Assembly: GCA_036365145.1 (NCBI GenBank)
Contig: JAEOAD010000012.1
Coordinates: forward strand, 42,724,501 to 42,788,500
Source of the DNA: Orientallactaga sibirica
Taxonomy: Eukaryota > Chordata > Mammalia > Rodentia > Dipodidae
Length of the DNA stretch: 64,000 bases
Reading direction: 5' to 3'
Under the pieces are notes generated by a model. It did no database searches. It worked only from the letters and a program-made list of their open reading frames with translations, and was not told the origin of the DNA. Below, piece by piece: positions 56,979-64,000 of this stretch. The stretch's first letter is position 1; every line of letters starts with the position of its first letter. Made by a program: the position numbers and the translations under genes.

Positions 56979-58236
56979 ATGGCAGGGATTAAATCAAACC
57001 TCACAGTTATTACCAAAAATATTAATGGCCCTAATTCACCCATCAAGAGACATAAGGTAACAGGGTGGATCAGAAAATTAGACCCCTTATGTGCTTTGTT
57101 CAAGAAATCCACCTCATCACAGACATCTCCTCAGGGTGAAAGGATGGAAAATGATATTCCAAGCACATGGAAATAAGAAACAAGCAGGCATAGCTACACT
57201 AATATCAGATAAAATAGACTTCAAACCAAAAGTAATCAAAAAAGACAAAGAAGGCCACTTCTTACTTATTAAGGGAATGATCCAATAAGAGAGTATCACA
57301 ATCATCAATCTTTATCCACTAAACACAGGTGCACTACAATTCATAAAACAAAACCTACTTGATAATAAAACAGAATTAACCACCAACACCATCGTAGTTG
57401 GGAACTTCGATACTCCACTATTAGCAATAGATAGATCATCCAAACAGAAAATTAACAGGCAGGTAAGAGAGCTCAACAAGACCATAGATCAATTACACCT
57501 AACAGACATCTACAGAACATACTGCCTGCAATCTACAGATTACATATTCTGCTCAGCAGCCCATGGAACCTTTTCTGAAATAGATTATATACTGGGTCAT
57601 AAAGGCTGCCTCCATATATTTAGGAATATTGATTTGTGATATAAGATCACAATGTTGTGTTGCTAGAAAGTAACAACAAAATATGCAACAGGAATCCCAC
57701 AAGCTCCTGGAAACTGCATAATACACATTTAAACAATAAATGGGTAGTGGATGAAATAAAAAATGAAATTGTGAAATTTGTAGAAATGAATGAGAACACG
57801 ACTTATGAGACACAATGAAAGTGGAGAATTCATAGCACTAAATGCCTTCATAACAAAGAGAGTGAGATCCGAAATCAATAACCTAACCATCCACCTAAAG
57901 GCATTGGAAAAACAAGAAGAATCCAACCCAAAAAGATCCAGACAGAAAGAAATAATGAAGACCAGAGCAGAAATTAATGAATTGGAAACCAAGAAAACAA
58001 TTAAGAAAATTGATGGAACAAAGAGCTGTTTTTTTGAAAAAAATAGCAAGTGATAAAGAGACTTCAAATTAACAAAATTAGAAACGAAAGAGGAGATATC
58101 ACAAGGGACATAAGTGAAATTAGGAGAATCATCAGGACTTATTTCAAAAACCTCTATTCCACAAAACTGTATGATATTGAGGAAATGGAATAATTCCTAG
58201 ACACATACCACCTACCAAAACTAAACTCAGAGCAGA
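56979..58236 (+). pseudogene. L1 ORF2 endonuclease and linker, broken
   Basis: ORF2 encodes an APE-like endonuclease and a reverse transcriptase. The start 'MAGIKSNLTVITKNINGPNSP' opens at 56,979, and three frames must be joined to follow the domain. The catalytic-Glu segment 'QEIHL' is in a third frame near 57,099. 'LYPLN' and a changed 'GNFDTP' lie near 57,310 and 57,400. 'SAAHGTFSEIDYILGHK' with its catalytic His lies near 57,555-57,605. The linker ('EFIALNAFI', 'CFFEKNSK') is open at 57,790-58,053. A foreign insertion starts at about 58,237, just before the reverse transcriptase. Confidence 0.87.
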
Positions 58237-58382
58237 TTAATCTCTCTCTCTCTCTTTTTTTTTCCTTTTAGAATTTTATTTTCCTTTCCTTTCCTTTTTC
58301 CCTTTGGTGCTGGGGATCAAACCCTAGGCCATATGCATGCTAGTCATGTGCTTGGCCATGGAACCACATCTTTAGCACCAAG
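58237..58382 (-). mobile_element. ID-like SINE, antisense, nested in L1 ORF2
   Basis: A (CT)n/T-rich reversed tail (58,240-58,306) is followed by 'ggtgctggggatcaaaccctaggcc' and 'gtgcttggccatggaaccacatctttagcacc', the reverse complement of an ID-type tRNA-derived SINE. It abuts the reversed L1 tail that follows. Confidence 0.75.
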
Positions 58383-58387
58383 GTACT

Positions 58388-59606
58388 CTTTTTTTTTTTA
58401 ATTATTATTTTTTTATTGACACCTTCTATACTTACATACAAAAAACATATGATATTTCCCTCCCCTCCCCCCATTCCATTTTAGAACTCCAATCTCCATC
58501 ATATCCCTCCCTCTCTCCATTAGTCTTTCTTTTAGTTTGATGTCATCATCTTTTTCTTCTATTTTGAGGGTCTTGCGAAGGTATTGCTAGGCACTGCAAG
58601 GTCATGGATATCGAGGTCATCTTCTGTCTGGGCAGTTGCATTCTAAGAAGTCATACCCTTCCTTTGGCTCTTCCATTCTACCTGCTCCTTCTTCCACAAT
58701 GGTCCCTGAGCCTTGGAGGGTGTGACAGAGGTGTTTCAGTGCTGGGCACTCCTCCATCCCTTCTTCTCAGCACTATGTTGCCTTTTGGGTCATCCCAGTG
58801 GTCATCGCCATCTGAAAAGAGAAGCTTCTCTAACCAGAAGTGAGAGTAGCATTAATATGTGAATATGAACATTAAGTGTAGTGCTTTCAGGGCAGCTTGG
58901 TGGGAATAATATATACATTTATTCAGACAAGAGCAGGCTTATACCCCTAAGGCTCATGACCTCACCTACCATAGACTTTTACTTAGATTTTTCAGTACCA
59001 GGTATGTATTCCCTCCCTTAGAGAGGGCCTTCAGTCCAATTATGGATCAGTTGGTTACCCCAAGAGTAGACATGCCACTATTGCACCCATTCAGTCATTG
59101 GGCCTGTCTGGCCAAGCTTGAATATTCAGTGTCCACTGTTTTCACCGTTGATGGCTTATGTCTCCCATACGCTGCATGCAGTGCAGCTTTTTACAGCTTT
59201 CAGTTGGCTGGTCTACAGGGAGAAGGTTTTCTGCTCAGCACCAGCTTGCTTTCTCAGTGACCTTGCCTCTCAGGCAAGAGATGTCTTCAGCAATAGGGTC
59301 TTACTATCTGTTTCTCAAGGGAAGCTAAGGGCTTTGGCAAAAGCCTTTAATGTTTTGGAGGCTACTGGGACATCCTTGGTCAAAAATTCACTGGAAGGTA
59401 TCCCATCCCAGGCACGGAAAATTTTCTAGTAACAGTCTACAGCTTCTAGATGTGCCATTATTCAAAAAAGTAGGTTTACAAAATCTTGAATTTAGATTGA
59501 CCCTCCCCCTGCCCTCTTTTACGCATTCTCTTCCCATGGCCTCTCTTAGGCCATTCCCCTCCCTGTAATCTGTTCTTCTGCTTACATATGTGCAATACTA
59601 TACACT
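58388..59606 (-). mobile_element. L1 3' UTR, antisense, nested in L1 ORF2
   Basis: The reversed poly(A) tail is a T-run at 58,388-58,400. The body is the reverse complement of the 3' UTR of the host L1: 'cttcctttggctcttccattctacctgctccttcttccacaatggtccctgagc' at 58,659-58,712 mirrors 63,357-63,412. Only the 3' UTR (about 1.2 kb) is present, so it was a strongly 5'-truncated insertion. ORF2 resumes at about 59,607. Open frames at 58,604-59,568 are by-products. Confidence 0.85.
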
Positions 59607-60460
59607 TAGGTCCTCTTGAACAAACCTACCACACCCACCAAGATTGAAAAGGTAATTAAAAACCTCCCGCCAATGAAGAGTCCAGGATAAGGTGGCCTCT
59701 CAGCTGAATTTTATCAAACTGTCATGGAAGAACTGAAACCATTTTTTCTCAAACTGTTCCACACAGAGAACAAGGACAGCTCCCCAACTTCTTCTATGGA
59801 TCTAGTATCATGGTAATACCTAAACCAGGCAGAGATGCCACAAGAAAAGGAAACTATTGGCCTATTTCCCTGATGATTTTTAAATGCAAAGATATTGAAC
59901 AAAATCCTCACAAAACAAATTCAAGAACACATCAAAAGCATTATCCACCTTTATCAAGTAGGTATTATCCACCTTGATCAAGTAGGCTTCACCCCAGGAA
60001 CACAGAGGTGTTAGAACATCAGAAATATGTCATTGTAATACACCACATAAATAAGCTTAAACACAAAAACTACATGATCATTTTGATAGATACAGAAAAC
60101 GCCTTTGACAAAATACAACATTACTTCATGATCAAAACATTGGAGAGTATAGCCATGGATGGTTTATATTTCAACATAATCAAGGCTATATATATAAACC
60201 TCCTAAAGTCCAAATAATACTTAATGGGGAAAGACTGAAGGGATTCCCATTGAGATCAGGAGCAAGACAGGAGTGTCCACCCTCTTCTCTGCTCTTCAAC
60301 ATAGTACTGGAAGTCCTAGCTCAAGCAATAAGACAGACAGGAGAAAGAAGTAAAATGGATACAAATTGGAATGGAAGAAGTTAAATTAGCCCTATTTCCA
60401 GACAATATGATTCTATACAAAAGTGTCCCAAGAACCTCCATCTCAAAACTCTTAAAGAAG
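59607..60460 (+). pseudogene. L1 ORF2 reverse transcriptase domain, broken
   Basis: 'LNKPTTPTKIEKVIKNLPPMKSPG' is followed by a stop where the family has a Pro-Asp pair, then 'GGLSAEFYQT'. A 24-bp tandem duplication (59,940-59,963 and 59,964-59,987) precedes the 'QVGFTPG' segment. Motif A is kept as '[13 protein letters not shown]' near 60,085-60,123. Motif B reads '[11 protein letters not shown]' near 60,245. Motif C, normally F/Y-A-D-D, reads 'FPDN' near 60,395, losing one catalytic Asp. The sequence then jumps to the ORF2 C-terminal part: a large piece of the thumb/connection region is missing after about 60,450. Confidence 0.87.
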
Positions 60461-61310
60461 TGTGAAAAGACTTCCTGAACAAAACCCCAATAGCTCAGGA
60501 AATTAAACAATCACTCAACAACTGGGATCTCATAATGCTGAAAAGTTTTTTCACAGACAAACATACAATAAGCAGAACCAAAAGATTACCCACAGAATGG
60601 GAGAAAAATTTGCTTGTTATACACCTGACAGAGGCCTAATTTCTAGAATCTACAAAGAACTCAAAAACCTAAACAATAAAAAGTCAAAAAACCCACTCAC
60701 AAAATGGGGCATAGAACTGTACAGGGAGTTCTCAGAGGAAGAAATACAAATGGAAAACCACACTTAAGAAAATGTTCAATATCCCTACTCATCAGGGAAA
60801 TGGAAATTAAAATGGCTATGAGATTCTACCTTACCCCAGTAAGGATGGCAAACACTAAAAAATCTAATGAAAACAAATGCTGGTGAGGTTGTGGAGAAAT
60901 AGGAAATCTCATTCACTGCTGCTAGAAATGTAAGATGGTACAACCATTATGGAAAGCAATATGGAGACTCCTAAAAAGGTTGACTATAGAATTACCAACA
61001 GATCCAGTTATTCCCTTACTGGGCATTTACCCTAAAAGCTCCATTCCTCAATCCAGAAAGATTTGCTCAACTATATTTATAGCTGCTGAATTCATAATAG
61101 CTAATAGCTGGAATCAACCCAGATGTCCCTTATTAGACAAATGGAAAAACAAAATGCAGTATATTTACACTATGGAATTCTACACAGCAGTAAGAAAAAA
61201 TGACAATGAAATTTGAAGAAAAATGGTCAAACATGGAACAGATAATTCTCAGCGAACTCACCCAGTCCCAGAAAGATAATCATCCCATGGTCTCACTCAT
61301 CTGTGACACC
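60461..61310 (+). pseudogene. L1 ORF2 C-terminal region, broken
   Basis: Several open pieces in different phases show the ORF2 C-terminus: 'REMEIKMAMRFYLTPVRMANTKKS' (60,704-60,886), then a Cys-rich segment interrupted by stops, then 'PLWKAIWRLLKRL', 'DPVIPLLGIYPKS', 'NSWNQPRCPLLDKW' and 'YTMEFYTAVRKNDNE' (60,935-61,216). The Cys-rich segment corresponds to the family's C-terminal Cys/His motif. The same region, antisense, is at 25,863-26,851. Confidence 0.87.
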
Positions 61311-61376
61311 TAACTTGAATCTGCCCAAGATGCTGTCATACCTAATAAGCATCTCCAGGACCAGACAATAGGGAGG

Positions 61377-61432
61377 TGTATGGCACAATGCAGGTCAGGC
61401 CCTAGCCAGACAGCATGGTAAAAGAAACCAGG
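61377..61432 (+). mobile_element. 5' LTR stub of the ERV
   Basis: These 56 bases align without gaps to the first 56 of the 3' LTR (61,618-61,673), with a handful of mismatches, and end together at 'gaaaccagg'. Beyond that point the two diverge completely, which places a deletion junction at about 61,432. Confidence 0.82.
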
Positions 61433-61617
61433 CCACACCCCTCGGGTTTTCTCACCAGGATGGCGTGTAGTCAATGATGGGTAAGACTCCATGAGACAGG
61501 GCAACCTAAGACAGGCACCATTGCATGTGATGATCCCTTGGGGCCTGGGGTCAACAATGGCTTGGCAAAGAACCATGCCTCCCAGGGTCTCCAATAATAA
61601 AAACAAAAAGGAGGATA
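61433..61617 (+). mobile_element. Residual ERV internal 3' segment with polypurine tract
   Basis: About 185 bp with no long frame on the plus strand. It ends 'aaaaacaaaaaggaggata' directly before the 3' LTR. This purine run is the expected polypurine tract that primes plus-strand DNA synthesis. Confidence 0.75.
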
Positions 61618-61999
61618 TGTATGGCACAATGCAGATTTGGCCCTAGCCAGGTCGCATGCTAGAAGAAACCAGGAAGTGGCTTATGTGGACGTGGCATCCT
61701 GCACAGGCCTGGTGTGACAACAGCTACAGTCCCATGCTCGCGAGCAACCTGCTTCAAGATGATCTGCCTGGAGACAGGCTGTCATCGGTCACAAGAAGGG
61801 AACCACCCCATACAACGATTGGCCAGCCAAACCCTTTAAACCCCCTACACTTCCTTGAATAAACGAATTTGCAGCAGCTCACCCTCTGCCTGCTTTCACC
61901 CAACTCTTGGAGTCTGTGTCATGACTCTGAGCCTCTCACCTCCTACTCAGTGGAGACCCTGCCATCCCTCCTGGGCTGGCCCTAGGAGGGGTCCCAACA
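61618..61999 (+). mobile_element. 3' LTR of the ERV (382 bp)
   Basis: TG...CA ends (TGTATGGC to CCAACA). A TATA-like 'cctttaaa' lies at 61,833-61,840 and a poly(A) signal AATAAA at 61,858-61,863, a short TATA-to-AATAAA spacing seen in compact class II LTRs. Two plus frames across it (61,656-61,862 and 61,855-62,076) are by-products. Confidence 0.82.
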
Positions 62000-62005
62000 G
62001 GGAGG

Positions 62006-63660
62006 GCATGGCAGGAGGGAAGGGTAAGGGTGGCAAATGGACACAAAACTGGACCAAAATGGAAATGGTACCATAAAAATTCTGTATTCTGAAAGACAGA
62101 CTAAAAGGATGAACCTTCATCAGGTCCTTAGAGGGAACACCTGAATCACAGGGCCCTAGAGATGGTATGATGAAGACTAACCATTAATCTTCTCCTGTTT
62201 CTCTCTCTTTCCCTCTTTTCTGTTTCTCTTTTATATTACCTATCTTTTTCTTCCTTCTTTTCCCTTGGCACTGGCATGTAACCCCCAGTACCAGCACTTG
62301 GGTAACATCCACAATGAGCTGTTGATCAGAAAGACCTACAAGTTTTCCCAAAAGAAGACAGATTTCTGTCTGAGTACTTTGATGACCCACCAAAGGTTAA
62401 TGGTAAGACCCTACTTCAAAAGACACCATATGCTATTGGTACAGAAAATGGAGTGACCTGGCTGGAATCTGGAAGACAGTCAATTCCCAGACAGTTAGCT
62501 TGTCTAGTGCCAGTAGGTGCTACATGAGTGACTGGGGGAAAGTGACCAACAACTGTCCCAGCAACTGGTGGTCTAAGCTACTCAGCAGCCAACAACTTGA
62601 ATGATGCTCACCCAAGTGCAATAGTGGCACACATCCATGGTGGTAACCACTGCTCTTGGAATGGCTTACAGATCCAATAAGTGGAACAGAACACAAAGCT
62701 GGAACTGGGAAACAAATCAGAACTATATCAAAAACTGAGCCCACTCTCCAATATCAAGCTCCCTCCAGTCTTGGGTTACAAGAGGGCCTACACCTATTAA
62801 ATTCTCTCTAAAATAATAATGGTTATCTCATTTATCCACTGCTGTCTTCACTCTCTGTTGAAGAATTTGATTCTCTTTTTCATATGGATGCAGATCCTGA
62901 AGAATCAGCCCATCGCACCTCACCAGGGCCCCAGCTGTAACCGTAGAGTAATGGAGGAAATGAGAAAGTGTGCTGCTTTATTGGTGAACCTGGTACCATC
63001 ACAAGGGTGAAGGAGATAGTTACACACAAAGAACACTTAACTCTTTCCAAGACACAGAGGTTCCCAAGACCTCATCACTGAAGTAGACCTAAAACGAATC
63101 CAACATGACTCTGGTAAATTCATAGAAGAGGAGGCAGAAAGTCTGTTATAGCCACAAGTTGGGACATTTTGCATAGAGACATTGCCTCTTCCTCATAACT
63201 AATGACTACCTCCACAATGCACTACTCATATTCCCCAAAGAGGAGGGTCCCTTCAGAGCAGGGAAGACAGGGAGGATGCTAAGGATGGTATCACATGGCT
63301 GTATACACACTGTGTACATAACTAATAAAATAATAATAAAAGAAGTAAAGAAATATGTTCAGGGGCCATTGTGGAAGAGGTGGCAGAAAGAATGTAAGAG
63401 CCAAAGGAAGGGTAGGACTTCTTACAATGTGCTTGTCCAGACACAAAATGGCATGGATGTCCATGATGTCATAGTGCCTCAAGAACATCATAATAAGAGG
63501 AAAAGATGATGACATCAAAATAAAAGAGAGACCGATTGAAAAGGGGAAGGTTTATGGTTAGAGTGGAGTTGCAAAGGGGAAAGTGGGGGGAGGAAGAGAA
63601 TTACCATGGGTTATTGTCTATAATTATGGAAGTTGTCAATAAATAATAAATTATAAAATA
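62006..63660 (+). mobile_element. L1 3' UTR of the large element, with A-rich end
   Basis: It continues the 3' UTR interrupted at 61,371. It contains the phrases used to recognise the other L1 3'-UTR fragments in this window, for example 'agagacattgcctcttcctcataact' (63,176) and 'gccattgtggaagaggtggcagaaagaatgtaagagcc' (63,365). It ends in 'gtcaataaataataaattataaaataag' with AATAAA near 63,640. The open frames here (62,184-63,518) are by-products. Confidence 0.8.
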
Positions 63661-63937
63661 AGATAGCTGTGGTCTACACTTGAAAATATTTTGCAAATAA
63701 ATTTTATGTATACCTATAATTTTTTTAATTTTCCCAAATTTTTTGATTAAAAGTAAAATTGTTTACTAATTTACAGTTAAATACAGCTGTCTGTCTTTCT
63801 TTTTTTTTTTTTTTTTTTTGGTAGCAATTCAGTTTCTCTTTGTTCTCATTCAACAAGCAATGCAATTTTCCCCATTAATCATATTGTTTTATGCTTGAGT
63901 TTTGTTGAAAAATTTATTTACATTTAATCTTAACTAA
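63661..63937. other. Single-copy AT-rich sequence with a T-run
   Basis: No gene. A run of about 22 T at 63,799-63,820 may be the reversed tail of an unrecognised retroposed piece. Confidence 0.45.
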
Positions 63938-64000
63938 AGGACTAGAGAGAATGCTTAGTGGTTAAGGTGCATGCCTGTGAAGCCTAAGGACTCAGGTTCA
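63938..64000 (+). mobile_element. DIP-type SINE head, sense, cut by the window edge
   Basis: 'aggactagagagaatgcttagtggttaaggtgcatgcctgtgaagcctaaggactcaggttca' is the tRNA-like head of the DIP family with A- and B-box-like segments. The rest lies beyond the window. Confidence 0.85.

Larger units (their letters stand above)
61371..62005. mobile_element. Internally deleted ERV with 6-bp target duplication
   Basis: GGGAGG at 61,371-61,376 and again at 62,000-62,005 bounds an insertion in the L1 3' UTR that starts TGTATGGC and ends CCCAACA. A 6-bp duplication is typical of class II (ERVK/IAP-like) elements. Inside are a 56-bp LTR stub, about 185 bp of internal 3' sequence and a full 3' LTR. No retroviral gene remains. 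The 105-codon minus frame at 61,310-61,627 is a by-product. Confidence 0.85.

Noticed and set aside
61310..61627. 105-codon minus frame as a possible retroviral gene piece
   Set aside because: It is antisense to the deleted ERV, crosses the LTR stub junction, and shows no retroviral motif.
1..64000. CRISPR arrays, bacterial-type operons, ribosome binding sites, terminators
   Set aside because: The repeat content is mammalian throughout. No regularly spaced repeat-spacer pattern, compact gene cluster or Shine-Dalgarno context exists.

Overview
This is a gene-poor, AT-rich stretch of mammalian nuclear DNA, almost certainly from a dipodoid rodent (jerboa group, e.g. Jaculus). The main clue is a tRNA-headed SINE that recurs about a dozen times. 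Its head resembles B2, its body carries motifs such as 'agccactgcaaac' and 'catctggcttacatggg', and its tail is GA/CT-rich. From memory this matches the DIP family of jerboas. Rodent B1, B4 and ID SINEs, MaLR-type LTRs and rodent-like L1 3' ends accompany it. I found no convincing protein-coding gene, no CpG island and no structural RNA gene. Nearly all open frames are chance products or fall inside repeats. The longest (155 codons at 27,153) matches nothing I know.

Layout. 0-10 kb: old LTR and L1 3'-UTR fragments, two DIP SINEs, one B1 and AT-dinucleotide arrays. 10-14 kb: a tail-to-tail pair of related LTRs, then the largest repeat-poor block (10.7-13.7 kb). 14-18 kb: a DIP/ID pair, another DIP, and an LTR-like region with a CTTTT array and three decayed subrepeats. 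18-24 kb: mostly single-copy sequence with ancient MIR, L2 and MLT1-like relics. 24.5-26.9 kb: a minus-strand L1 3' half whose 5' tip looks inverted. 27-46 kb: single-copy sequence dotted with DIP, B1, B4, MIR and L2. 46.4-48.0 kb: a complete minus-strand MaLR-like element (LTR, internal region, LTR) flanked by GATGG on both sides. 48-54 kb: SINEs and LTR-like remnants.

54.7-63.7 kb holds the most informative structure: a near full-length plus-strand L1 with a C-rich 5' UTR of monomer-like repeats, a broken ORF1, a broken ORF2 and a long 3' UTR. Its ORF2 was interrupted by an antisense L1 3' end plus an antisense ID SINE. Its 3' UTR was interrupted by an internally deleted ERV (5' LTR stub, polypurine tract, whole 3' LTR) bounded by 6-bp duplications. 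The L1 is dead: it has frameshifts, stops, a degenerate RT motif C and a missing stretch of ORF2.

Nothing here points to a new multi-gene system. The value is in the insertion history, in SINE length variants, and in a few unassigned single-copy tracts that might be regulatory. All family names rest on motif recognition from memory, not on a database search.
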